A DNA stretch of 64,000 nt from the NCBI GenBank assembly GCA_900095095.1, contig FMBT01000314.1, forward strand, positions 310,001-374,000, read 5' to 3'. The translations under genes and the position numbers were made by a program. This document shows positions 1-11,382 of the stretch, in pieces. Numbering within the stretch: position 1 is the stretch's first letter; every line of letters begins with the position of its first letter. This DNA is from Fragilariopsis cylindrus CCMP1102. Taxonomy: Eukaryota > Bacillariophyta > Bacillariophyceae > Bacillariales > Bacillariaceae. The notes under the pieces were generated by a model. It saw only the letters and a list, made by a program, of their open reading frames with translations, was not told where the DNA came from and made no database searches.

Positions 1-2944
1 TGCAACATGCCGTTGTTTGGACAGCATTTGGTGCAGCATACGCCTGGGGGAATAATGCTTTTGGACAATGTGGACGCGAATTTCCACGACAACTTACTGT
101 TCCTGTACCTATTGCAGTACCAAAATCATCTTACAACAAACCCTCGTCGTCGTCGGTCCCAAATACAAACACTCTTGGTACTAATTGGAATGTATGGTCG
201 GAATCAGGAGAATCTATTTCTCTTGCTAAAGATGTTAATATTGTTGATGCGGCATGTGGTAAAAATCATACAATACTTGTAACAGAATCAGGACGACTTT
301 TAGTATGCGGATCGAATGCAGATGGTCAATTCCCATCGTCGGCATCGCAATCGACTAGTAATAATTCGAAGTTGCAAGTAATTGCCCATCCAGAACAACC
401 AGAGCGGCGTTTTGAATGTGTTAAAGCTGGAACGAATCATGCATTGATTCTAGATGATATAGGACATTTATATGAAATGGGGCATGGGGAATTATTAATG
501 AAACAATTCGCTTCGTCATCATCATCGTCCTCGTCCTCGTCAACTTTAGATTCACCACCACCGATCATTTCTTCCATTGCGGTTGGAGTATGCTCAATTT
601 TGTTATTTCCAAACCAAAACATGATGATATTAATAGCCATTCATGTAGCATGGTACCTCCTAATATGGCAGGGGTAGATGACCTCATGAGTATCATTCGA
701 TTAGAAAACGATAAGACGATGGATACGAGTAACAATAATGGTGACAGCGGCCTTGGTGCAACTGATTCTAGTTGTACCGGTCTACTACGCTCCGTAGAAG
801 ATCTTGCTGGACGAACAGAAGAACTTTTTCGGTCACCTGCGGTAATGAATACCTTGTTTATGAATCCAAAAGAAATAGATGACATGTATCAAACACTCAT
901 CTATAAATGTCCCAATATATATGTGAAACAACGTATCGTAGCAGCAATTGAAAAGGGGATGTTACTGGGGTTGGGATCCATGGTTGAAGCACGTTTAATG
1001 CACTTTGAATCCGTCCGATTCTTACTACTATATCTGCAATGTCCGTTGTGGCGAGATCAAGAGAAGGAGGAAGGAAACGAGAAAGAAGTTGCCGACGGTG
1101 GTAATGATAATAAACCAAATGATTCGAATTCTGCAGTTCCATTTGATGTTCGGGGTAATTTGCTTTTTCTGCTTTGTGAAACGATTATTGGTCTACCCTT
1201 TGAAGGGTATAAGGCGTTTTTATCATGGAGTGTTACATTGTATGGCGAGGAATTATTCGTTCCGTTCTTAGTTAAGCCATTGGTGTACCAACTCAACTAT
1301 CGCTTCATAAATCAAATCACGCATGGCGTCCCAATGCTATGTGGGGTATTACTTTGGTTTCATACTCTCAACGAGCAACGATCCGATCAAAATCTTGCAC
1401 GTTGTGAAGATTTTTATTGTTTGGGCATTGAAGCGATGCCTATGGAAGCGCTGTACGAAGATCTTTCTACATATGAAATGGCAACTGATGGGCAAAGATC
1501 AAGTAATTTTTTCCTTGTTGCACATCCATTTTTGATTTCTCCTACGGTGAAGCAAGATCTATTGCAAGTAGAAAGTCAAATGTCCATGGTCGAGGCCGCT
1601 CAAGCTGGAGGTGTTACTTTCGATCCTGACACACGTGAATTCAAGTTCAAGCCGTACTTCGTTTTGGCCATTGACAGAAAATATCTGCTGCCACAAACGT
1701 TACAGGCCGTAGCAAAAGCTTCAACAACAGAACTACGAAAAAGTCTCAAGATTGTATTCAAGGGCGAAGATGGTGTCGATGCAGGCGGAGTAACTAAGGA
1801 ATTTTTTCAACTTCTTTGTGAGAAACTTTTCGATGTGAACACAGGAATGTGGACAACTAGTTCTACTAATGACACTTGGTTCAATACAGTATGTACCTGG
1901 AACGGTGAAGGTTATTATTTGGTCGGAGTCCTTTGTGGATTAGCTGTATACAACACTGTCATTTTGGACGTACATTTCCCTCACGCGATATATCGCAAGC
2001 TTCTTCGCCTTCCTCTTGGTCTGGAAGACTTGATTGACGAGGACGTACGTAAAGGCCTCAAGACCCTTTTGGAATATGACGGTGACGACGCGGAGGATAT
2101 TTTCTGTCTAAATTTTGAAATCACATGGATGGTTTCTCGGACAACAACAAAAGAAAGAGCTGAAACCAGGAGGATCCGATATCGCTGTAACGTCCGAAAA
2201 CAAGGAGGAGTATGTTATGCTTTATGTAAAATGGCTTCTTGTGGATAGTATAGGGCCACAATACGACGAATTCGAAAGAGGATTCATGACAGTTATGGAG
2301 GACTCTAGTCTTGAGATTCTACTCGCGGAAGAATTGGAGTTGCTCGTGACCGGAACGCCCGAACTCGACTTCTACGCGCTTGAAAAATCTTCAACTTACG
2401 AAGGTGGGTATGATACAGATTCTACGGTTGTTAAGAATATTTGGAAATGGATTCAATCAGCATCACTTACCACACAGGAGAGCTTCCTAAAATTTTGCAC
2501 CGGATCCAGCAAGGGTAAGTAAAGGAAAGAATGTATTCATGGCATCTACTTTGTCTCTATTTCTGTCTCTCTCGGCATTACCTAACTTATTTGTAATTTG
2601 ATCCCTACATAATTTAATCTTTTGGTGTATAGCGCCGATCGGAGGACTAGGTGAAATGCCTTTTAAGATTCAGAGGTACGCACGATTGCTGTTTACGTAC
2701 TATTTGAGTCACAAAATATGAAATATTCTTTTTGACGATTATCCCCCTATTTTTTGCTTGTTTGTCATTATTCTTTAATTGTTGAACGACGCAATACAGA
2801 GCGGGTCCCGATTCTATACAATTACCTACTGCACATACCTGTTTCAATACTTTAATCGTACCAGATTATGGAGACGACTATAAAAAGCTATCCGAAAGGT
2901 TAAGTCGAGCTGTTATTGAATGTGAAGGTTTCGGTCTACAGTAG
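1..2944 (+). CDS. RCC1-HECT (HERC-like) E3 ubiquitin ligase, 5' truncated by window
   Basis: The gene transfers ubiquitin to substrates through a HECT catalytic cysteine and carries RCC1-type propeller blades upstream. From base 3 to about 590, frame 3 reads RCC1-like blades (AWGNNAFGQCG, VDAACGKNHTILV). From about 590 to 2125, frame 2 reads a linker and the HECT N-lobe (FKGEDGVDAGGVTKEFF). After about 2125 frame 3 continues it (ELKPGGSDIAVT, NKEEYV). The C-lobe is spliced: introns at 2515-2632 and 2676-2799, both GT-AG, give APIGGLGEMPFKIQR then LPTAHTCFNTLIVPDY, with the catalytic Cys codon at 2840-2842, and the protein ends EGFGLQ with stop 2942-2944. Two frame changes, near 590-640 and near 2125, are not explained by a convincing intron. 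They are either one-base sequence errors or signs of decay. The HECT assignment is secure; the start lies before the window. Confidence 0.88.
2515..2632 (+). other. Intron in the HECT C-lobe
   Basis: The donor GTAAGT and acceptor TATAG flank 118 nt. Removing it joins the Lys codon before the intron to the APIGGLG motif of the HECT C-lobe with phase kept. Confidence 0.85.
2676..2799 (+). other. Second intron in the HECT C-lobe
   Basis: The donor GTACGC and acceptor ATACAG flank 124 nt. Removing it joins FKIQR to AGPDSIQLPTAHTC, exactly the family order around the catalytic cysteine. Confidence 0.85.
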
Positions 2945-3222
2945 ATAAATAAAATAGCGATCGCATTTATACATCGACAGCTTCTACACTGCACTGGAAA
3001 GCACGTTTTTAAAAGGAATAAATCTTCAACCTTTACGGTCCACGATTGTAAATCAACATAGCTGTACTGATGTTAAACTGGACGAAGATTTCATAGTATG
3101 TAAGCTATTTGTTTTATCTATCATACTATACTATTATTTGAGATGGAATGTGATTTTTTTCCCCCCGTTTCTTTTTGTCCCGCTAATGCAGTAATATTGT
3201 ACTTGCCGTTGTTGACGACGAG

Positions 3223-4734
3223 TCAGTCGTCCGTATCCAATATCGTCGTATTGTTGTTGTTGCTATTGTTACTATCAGTATAGTTTCTTAATTGCTGCCG
3301 TCTTCGTACCTTACTTGTTGAACTTGACCTATATTGATTATGAAGAGAATCACGGAATAATGCTGTAACTTTGACTCTTGCATCCCGTTCTGTCATCTCC
3401 CACCAGCAAGCGTCTTCATACTTAACGAATCCTGTTGTAGGTGTAGAAGTAGTGCTATTGTTAGTAGCATTTTTATCTCGTACATGACAAATAATTTTAG
3501 TTGTAGCATTAATCTTTTCACGTCGTTCACCATTTGAATATTCTATTAGACTATCCATGATTAATCCTTTTAGTTTTAAATTCCCTTCATTCGTTTTTGG
3601 GACATTTCCCTTCCCTAATACGACAGTATTCGTCCCCGGAATAAAATTCTTGGATAACTTTCTTTTCTCTTCAGGAAATCTCCTACTACTCCTACTCGTA
3701 TAGTAAGCGCCGTCGTCATCACCATGGAAGTTTTGGTGGTGATGGTTACCATTGTTACCGGTGGCATCTGTACTTTGTGTCCCAGTATATCTATTCATCA
3801 GTTGTTGCTGCTCCTGTTGCTGGTGAATTTGTTGGACCGTTTGATGTTTTGTAGATGGCAATTGTGAATCATATTGTTGTACACGTATCTGCTGATTTTC
3901 CAGAAACTGGAGACCAGGATAAAGTGATGGTAACAACGATGGAACCAATTTGCTGCTATTGTTGGATGTATCCTTCTTTTTTGCAATCTTATTATCACGG
4001 GAAAGAATATCACAGGGTGCACGTTTCCTGTTTCTTTTATTATCGATAGTGCTGTTGTCGTTTCTGCTTTCTGTTTCTTTCCTCCTCCTCCCCGCCGCCG
4101 ATCGTTTCCTATTGATTTTCTCGCTTACATTCCTCGGTGGATTATTATTTAGTTCAGCAGAATCGCACATAGTCTTGCTGATATCATTATTACAAACTGC
4201 ACTGTTCTTCAAGTTCAAAGAAAATGTTGATTGACGTCCACCATCGTGTGTTGTTGCTGATGATGGCTCTACAGTTCCGCCGATATTAATCGAGGTGGGG
4301 AATTTACTTGGAAAATCGCGCAATAGAGAAGGTGATGACAGGTGTGGCAATAGTGGCAAGGACGATGTCGATTGTTGCATCGTTAAAAGGGATGGTGGAA
4401 TAAGATGCAATTGATGTGTGTGCTGCTGCCCTTGGTACTGTTGTTGGTGTTGTTGCTGCTGATGTTGTTGCAGCAAATAATATGGTATTTCATCAGGCTT
4501 GTACGCCGCCGCTCTTCTTATTGTCATCATCTGATGGTTTTGAAGGGCCATATCTAATTCATATTGTTCCTGTAACTTTCTTCTTTCTTCCAAAAATGAA
4601 GTATTTAATATGTGTTGACGATACTGATGATGTTGCTGATACTGATATTGTCGCTGCTGCTGCTGCTGCTGCTGCTGTTGTTTCTGCTGTTGTTGCTGCT
4701 GCTGTTGTCGATGCTGTTGTTGTTGTTGTTGTTG

Positions 4735-4774
<40 letters not shown>

Positions 4775-5235
4775 GACGTCGTCCCCTTCGTACCCCTCGA
4801 CGCCGTTACTGAAGAAGAAGAAGTTGCAGATTTTCTGTTACAGAGAGGAGACCATCGGAAATTGTTATGCACGCTTATGTCCTGAGCAGGCTTTAGTGAG
4901 TCTTCCATTGTCGGCATAGAAACACATCGAGAATATATAGCATCGTTGTAACTATCATTTTCCGCAGGATTTTGTTGCTGTTGTTGTAGCTCGTTCTTCC
5001 TGTTTTTTTTGCCGTCATCATCGTCGTACCGTTGCTGATGCAGCTGCTGCTGCTGCTGCTGCTGCTTTCCTCTATCTTGATCAATTCGTTGTCGTAATTT
5101 ATCTATATCGGCAGAAAGTCGATCACGGTATGATGCCACCGCTGTTGTTAAGGATAATGAAGATGGTAGGTCACTCATCGCACGCACAATGCTAGCATCA
5201 ATGGTATCCACGTGTGCGTAATGTTTATTATACAA
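3223..5235 (-). CDS. Glutamine-rich protein with DUF6824-type C-terminal domain
   Basis: A 670-residue open frame, convergent with the HECT gene. The first 480 residues are low-complexity, with long polyglutamine tracts near residues 59-66, 155-200 and 255-270 and basic patches. The only ordered-looking part is near residues 535-645: IPGTNTVVLGKGNVPKTNEGN, then KGLIMDSLIEY, TTKIICHVRDK, FVKYEDACWWEMTERDARVKVTALFRD. This matches the layout of the diatom-expanded DUF6824 domain (a V-x-G-K/R-G start, a GN, a K-rich helix, and a W-x-E/V-x(4)-AR-x-KV end). The family has no proven biochemical function, but such polyQ proteins are usually thought of as nuclear regulators. A second in-frame Met at MSDLPSSL could be the true start. 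Confidence 0.72.
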
Positions 5236-5509
5236 AACAAATTACAAAACTTCTTTGAGATTACTATTTCTACAATCTGCTATCCAGAGAGTGTTGCATC
5301 ATCGCCATGTTGTGTACTTGTTCGCTCCCTCTCTCTTTCTCTCTCTCTCAACAAATTGGTGCATCCTCTATTGGTTCTAATAGATAGCGAAACGATTTGT
5401 TGTAAAACGGTATGTAAAAAATAAAAATAAAATGAGTCCGTTGAGGAATATTCTTTTAAACAGGTTGTGCTTAACGCTTAACGGTTTTGTGCGAAAAAAA
5501 AAAATTACT

Positions 5510-7522
5510 ATGAGTTTATTAGTACGTTGGAGACAAAAGCCCATCTTCGAACAAATCGTTGTTCACGTTCAAAACACCAGTCTTCCACGTGTAAGTTTGT
5601 TTCTTTTTGAAAAAATATACATCAAAGGGAGGCATGAAAAGCATCAAAACTATCAAAATCACATAGATACCACATACCTCGACAGTGGAGAATATCCCCG
5701 GTGATAGATCCGACGAGTATGGGTGCTTCGTTTATCATGTATTAAAAACTGTTAATGTTCAGACCTGCAAGTCAGTGGATGATAAATCTGGAAGCGAACA
5801 ATCTTTTAACGAAGGAGATCTCGTTTCGATTGACCTTATCCGTCCTTCTCGTTTTTCGAAAAGTAAGAATGGACCGTTTCTTCGACTTACTGATTGATTC
5901 TGGATGGCTTTTTGAGAAAAAGTATGGTGAATTTTTCCTTCAGAGACTGCCGGTGGTTTGTGGTGTTTTTATATTGACAATCGTATGTCTGGTATCGACC
6001 TGCGTCGGCATCCCTTCGATGGCAGTCCACATGTCGACCCGAGAGTGTACTATCCACCAATGCAAATGATATATTGCGGCAGAAAGGTGGTAAATCCCTC
6101 CAATAATGGTGTGGCATCCTACCGTGTGCAGGGAACTAATAATGGTTGGCTTTTCGATATGAGATTAAATCAGAAGGTGTCACCTACCATATTATTAACG
6201 GATTCGTCCGTCCAAACTGGTCTATTTGCATACGAATTGTTAGAAAACATTGCTGTACGATTGAAACCAACCGTTTCTCGTTCCGACTCGGTTAGCTCTC
6301 AGATTATAATTCGTAAAAACGAAATCGTTTGCTGCGATGCAATATTCCGTGGCACCTATCCAAAATTTGACGATTATGGCAATGGACCATACCTCCGCTT
6401 AACAGATGGTACTGGTTGGATTTTTAAGAAACGTGCGGATTATGATCCTAAAATTACAAAATCACTCACAATCGACAATGGAAATTGGTCCTTTCAAGTC
6501 GTGAATGGAGGTGGTATCGAACTACACAAGCAACCAATAGATAGAAAAGATATGACAACCAATATATTATACAGTCCTGGGAATCGTGTTGATTGCGATA
6601 AGAAAATTACATCATCATCTTCTATAGAGTGGTTGGGACGGAGGAATGGGTGTTCGATCGCCGCCGAAATGGAGAACCAATGATGAAAATGTTGAAGAGT
6701 AATGGTCTGACGAATCCTGAACCTTTTGTTTTGGGTGATGATCAAAGTCCATGGGATGTAGCTTTTCTTCGTGGAATGGCAGAAGCATACGATCTAAACG
6801 AGATATCACATAATATTACAAGCCGGTGCATTTCTTTCCGTAATAATAATGATAGGATTAACATATACTATTCAACAAGGACAATCGGTACAGCTCTTGA
6901 CCATCCCTCACAGGGGAAAACGCAACTATTTCGTCGAAAATGTACGGTCGAAGATCTCAAAAAAATATTTCAGAATCCACGATCACACTCGGGGAAGGGT
7001 TATAAGAGACGACCCAGTGATAATGGAATAGCAAAGGAAGAAGTGGCACATTCAACACCGTATGGACGAGGAGTTTATCTCGATGAGGAAGAACATATCC
7101 GAAACTTACTCATAGATTGTGATACAAACATATCAACGTTATATAAGGAACGCGATTCTATTCTGAAATCTATTAAACGGCACGATGATCGACACGCGTT
7201 GGTGGCTACCAAAATGAATGTAAAAACAGATGATCATAAAAAGCAGCTGGCTGACACTGCTGCCGACATAGTGCGCCAGGAAGCAGCGGCCGAAGGTGCT
7301 GCTGAGAAAGCACGTATAAGATTTGCGGCTGCTGCTGAGGAAGAACGTATAAGAGTAGCTAAGTTTGTGACCTGTGGTGAATGTTACCGTGAATTTTCGA
7401 GTGAGCACGCTAGAGATCAGCATTGTCGAGATGCGCATGATCTACAGTGTAATTATTGTGGGAGAACATTTAAATCACAAAACGGTCTAAATAATCATCG
7501 TAATGCAGTTGATCATTGGTGA
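5510..7522 (+). CDS. SH3-like repeat protein with two C2H2 zinc fingers (frame-broken)
   Basis: The likely start is at 5510 (MSLLVRWRQKPIFEQ). A GT-AG intron at 5589-5685 joins this to ENIPGDRSDEYGC. Three repeats follow, each ending in a G-W-hydrophobic-F signature: NGPFLRLTD/SGWLFEKK, NGPYLRLTDGTGWIFKKR and FYRVVGTEEWVFDRR. They look like SH3-type beta barrels. Next comes a conserved-looking segment (RINIYYSTRTIGTALDHP, GKTQLFRR), an Ala/Glu-rich coiled coil, and two C2H2 fingers near the end: C-x2-C-x12-H-x4-H and C-x2-C-x12-H-x5-H. The frame changes near 5893 and 5935, which cancel, and once between 6602 and 6625. The gene is therefore either affected by sequence errors or decaying. The function is unknown; it could be a nucleic-acid-binding scaffold. 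Confidence 0.6.
5589..5685 (+). other. Intron near the start of the SH3/zinc-finger gene
   Basis: The donor is GTGTAAGT and the acceptor TCGACAG. Splicing makes the joined Leu codon and puts ENIPGDRSDEYGC in frame with the first exon. The donor could also be taken 2 nt downstream, but that breaks the frame. Confidence 0.6.
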
Positions 7523-8073
7523 AGAACAAAGATAACAAGGAATAGAGACAACAATATCTCTTCGTTCACAGCAATAAGTAGTTGTCTATTGAGAAATTAT
7601 ATCAGTAACTAGTTGACGGTGACGGTGACGATAGCTACCATCGGGATAATTATTCTCGTGGAAACTTGACGTTTGTTCGATTAAATTTGCGTTGTATGAG
7701 TGTCTCTACCAAGTATTTTGCAATATTGGAAACTTCTAACTGTAATAATGTATAATATGAGGATCCCCAAAATAAGCATAGAGGGGGGCCCGAAAATAAA
7801 ATGTATTTGGGGACAAAATAACCCCAAATGAATTCTCAATATAAAAACTAAATCATGCCCAAAATTTTATTAGTATTTGTTAGAGTAGTATATAATAACA
7901 ACTTTAGCATCAAGTATTTGGAAAATTAAACCATTAATTTTACAGTTGACCTATTGGATGGAGAACTTCTTTATTCCTTAGTCCTTTAAGTCTACTGGTA
8001 TCTCACAATGTAGGCTCACACACAGCACACATTTTGGGGATATACGATTTTATAATGTATGTGTACACACAAC
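7523..8073. other. Gene-poor DNA, 3' flank of the zinc-finger gene
   Basis: No coding signal is seen. The stretch becomes very AT-rich after 7740 and has the C-run and A-run texture (CCCCAAAA) that marks the island up to 11.3 kb. Confidence 0.5.
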
Positions 8074-8610
8074 AAAATATCTCATTTGAAAGGGTTGCAG
8101 AAGACAACACCAGATGGGTTGGGTGCACTATCATCCACATTGTGTACTAGAACATTGTGTTTGCCTCTTACAACTTTTTCGTTCGTGTGGTTGCAGAATA
8201 AAATTTGTTTTGCTAATGTGGTAGGCACACAAATAACAAGATTTTTGATCAAAATGAACCACAAAATATCTCATTTGAAAGGGTTGCAGAGGACAGCACC
8301 AAATGGATTGGGTGCACAAACATCCACATTGTGTACTAGAACATTGTGTTTGCCTCTTACAATATTTCTGTTCATGTGGTTGCAGAATAAAATATGTTTT
8401 GCTAATGTGGTAGGCACACAAATAACAAGATTTTTGATCAAAATGAACCGCAAAATATCTCATATGAAAGGGTTGCAGAAGACAACACTAGATGGGTTGG
8501 GTGCACAAACATCCGCATTGTGTACTAGAACATTGTGTTTGCCTCTTACAATTTTTCTGTGCATGTGGTTGAGGAATAAAATTCGTTTTGAACAAGAGAT
8601 ACAGGTGTAG
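8074..8610. repeat. 189-bp tandem satellite, about 2.8 copies
   Basis: The block AAAATATCTCAT starts at 8074, 8263 and 8452, an exact 189-nt spacing. The copies share the rest of the unit (AGGGTTGCAGA, TGTGTACTAGAACATTG, GGCACACAAATAACAAG) with few changes; the last unit is cut short. As 189 is divisible by 3 and the unit has no stop in one frame, the array gives a chance open frame of 183 codons with a 63-residue period. It should not be taken as a gene. Confidence 0.9.
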
Positions 8611-9966
8611 GTTGGTATGAAACACAATGGACAGATTGAATACGTTTCCCTCCTACCATCCCTGGTGGTTCATCATCACTTGACTGAAGTATTTCTGATT
8701 GGTATCAATTCCATCCCACAAATTCTCCAGTGGAGCTTGGTTATTGGAATATTAAAAAACTTTAAATAATAGGATGAATAACTTCTCCTTAGGTGAATAG
8801 TAAGATGAATAACTTCTACTTAGGTTCCAGAACCAGCATAGTGCACCAAAATACCAACCAGTCATCCACCTCATACCCATAGGGGATGAACCAAGGGTCG
8901 TGATCCCTCATATTTACGTTATTCTTGCCTCCAGAACACAAACATTGCATTTTGGCCAACATGTCATATTTCCATGCCCAAAAGTACCATTCAGAAATAG
9001 GCTGCCACAACATCAAAGAAGGAATTGGACCATGGTTTGAACACCCAGATACCTTTCATATATGCATATGGTCAAAATATACCAACAATACTTGGAATAT
9101 TTGCCATATTGGTGGCATGGTGGGGTGGAGAACAATAGAATAGACATAAAATGGCCCAAAATGCACACGTTGCAAAAATATGTGAGATGCTACCTCACCC
9201 ATACCAGGTATGCTGAGTCCCAAATAAAATAGCTAGGCATCAACCTAATTCATAAAGGTTTTGGACTATATCATTGCTCTAGGTAACCATGCATACATTT
9301 GGGGTGTCACGGGTCAAAATCCATCGCTATTAAAACACACAATTTCTTTAATTATTAAAACACACAATTTCTTTAAGTGCCAAGTGCGCATATAATCAAC
9401 TCCGTGATGCACCATCAGTACAGACCTGATAACCTTGAAAGATTATATGGAGCTCAACATTATACTTATGGGTACAAGGTCCAACTATTGCTTAGGACGG
9501 TAGGGAGGTTGGGAAGGTGTCAGGTGTACTAAGCCCCCAAAAGTGTCATTTAGGCCCCAAAACAGGTTTTCCCCCTTTAGCACCCACATCAGCATGGTCC
9601 TGCCCATAGCTTGCAAAGTTTATATTCCCTTTGGTGTATATGGCCAACCTCATGTGCTTACTTTGGGACAATTCATCTTTTTGAGCGTGTACTAGGTCAC
9701 ATAACCACCCAAATGGGCCATTTTCCCTTGTCCTAGGCTGCATCACACCCGTTACCACCTCTCCAGTGTGAAGAACACATACCTAGCGCCCCAAACTCCA
9801 GTTCAGGTATCCACCTTATGCATATTAAGCTCAGACTATACCATCTGATTGGGACTTTATACATGCTAGGATGGGTTAGAATACCAGAAAGTGGAGTGGT
9901 ACAGGTAGCAAGTACCACAGGACATGATTTATTTTTTTTCGCATTATTGAAAGTAAAAACTTTAAT
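8611..9966. other. Gene-poor island, part 1
   Basis: No supported gene. Small local duplications are visible: a GGATGAATAACTTCT phrase occurs near 8772 and, slightly changed, near 8804, and an ATTAAAACACACAATTTCTT phrase occurs at about 9329 and 9355. The short open frames on either strand have no recognisable protein. The region may be old mobile DNA, but no family could be read. Confidence 0.45.
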
Positions 9967-10120
9967 AAGTACAGGTCTGTCCTCTAACTAGAAGTTTAAG
10001 TGTTACTAATTAGGTACTTTTTTTTGCACAAAAGTCTTAGTGTTTTCAATTAACTAAAAAGCCTGAAAAAGTTAAAAGTGTGTTCAAAAACGTGTAAATT
10101 TAAAGTATTTTGCCTATATT
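9967..10120. repeat. Small inverted-repeat element (MITE-like), degraded copy
   Basis: This 154-nt stretch aligns end to end with 56517-56670. Shared blocks include AATAAGTACAGGTCT, ACTAGAAGTT, GTTACTAATTA, GGTACT/AAGTACT and TTTTCAATTAACTAAA. The left end AAGTACAGGT is intact; the right end GCCTATATT has drifted from the GCCTGTACTT of the other copy. It has no coding capacity. Dispersal, length and matching ends suggest a non-autonomous DNA transposon remnant. Confidence 0.7.
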
Positions 10121-11382
10121 AAGGAAAAGATACCCAAATAATTGCTACCCTATGAGGTCCAATGAAATAGCATTATTTGTTTGAATGGCACGTTTAAAGG
10201 GTGTGTTGTTGTAGTCATGTTGGTTACGTTGTACATTGTGCAACATCACCAAGCAAGTGTGATGCATATATAGTATCTACCAGTTCAAGGCAACCACATA
10301 AAATCTTTGCACATATGGTATTGCCAGACTTACTGAGATCATGCACTCTGGTACAACATCTGGCAGACACTTAGCTACTACACCATGAAATATTCTTGTT
10401 ATTGATGCTGTAGCTGTTGATGATGAGGTGACCACTTGATATAGTATCACCTAATATTTTTGTTAGAGAATGTGCGAAACTGAACTGATACACATTCATA
10501 TTCTTATCATATTATTGCATGCATGTCTAGCTATCCAGGACTTCAATGATAGAGAGGTGGTATAGTAGCACAAAGAAGAAGCAAATGATTTACTGCATAT
10601 ATACCTTTTTGTACTAAAAAGTAGATATAAGCATGATGTTGTTGCTGCTGTGAAATCTATGGCTGCATTTAAATTTGTTAAGACTATTAAGCTACAATAG
10701 GTTGTACTTTGATATTAAACTAATGTCTAAAGTTGTTATGAGCTATCTGATTCTATTCAACTATCTGCTCAACTGGGGCAACAACAGGTTATTGATTTGT
10801 ATACAAAATAATATTCCATACCAAGTGAATGAGTTGTGAATTAGTGCGGCTTGCCTTTTTGCACTTGCCATAATAGGCTTTAGTATTTAAGTACTGGCTA
10901 GTAATGCGTCTTTGTTGATAGTCCCAACTGTTAGTGATTCCAGAATCTTATCAACATAACTGTGTGATATGGTGTGCCAAAATCCTAGGAAGAATTATGG
11001 CTATCCTTTTTTGAATAATATAGCAGCCAGTACTTGAAATTCAATTGTGTACAAGTGAATTTTTTTAGAACATTTACCACATGTGATTATTGTCTGCGCA
11101 CTAAACATGCTTTTAAGGTATTCTGAAGAAGTCACCCTTCATGACACATCTGAACAAGTTGCGATACTGATATAATCTAACTGATGTTGCATACTAAGGT
11201 AAACCATCAGCAGGTGGGAAGAATTTTAGAACGCATCCCCCATATTCGTTATCGAATATGTCATCCAGCTTATAAACTTTGCTAGCATTCTCCTAAAGCA
11301 CCAGAATCCAACAGAATCTTTTTAATGAGTGCACGTATCTCCTCCAAATCGATCGTACAGGCGGCAAGGATAATACTTCGCC
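10121..11382. other. Gene-poor island, part 2
   Basis: AT-rich sequence with no open frame of note on either strand. I see no tRNA, repeat array or recognisable mobile-element protein here. Confidence 0.45.

Noticed and set aside
588-648. Intron explaining the first frame change in the HECT gene
   Set aside because: GT-AG pairs nearby give the wrong phase or a very short weak intron (35 or 47 nt). None is convincing.
4416-4919. 167-codon frame opposite the DUF6824 gene
   Set aside because: It is the antisense of the polyglutamine tracts (Ala/Val runs) and has no coding features of its own.
8059-8610. 183-codon open frame as a gene
   Set aside because: It is a by-product of a 189-bp satellite whose period is a multiple of three; no domain and both strands open.
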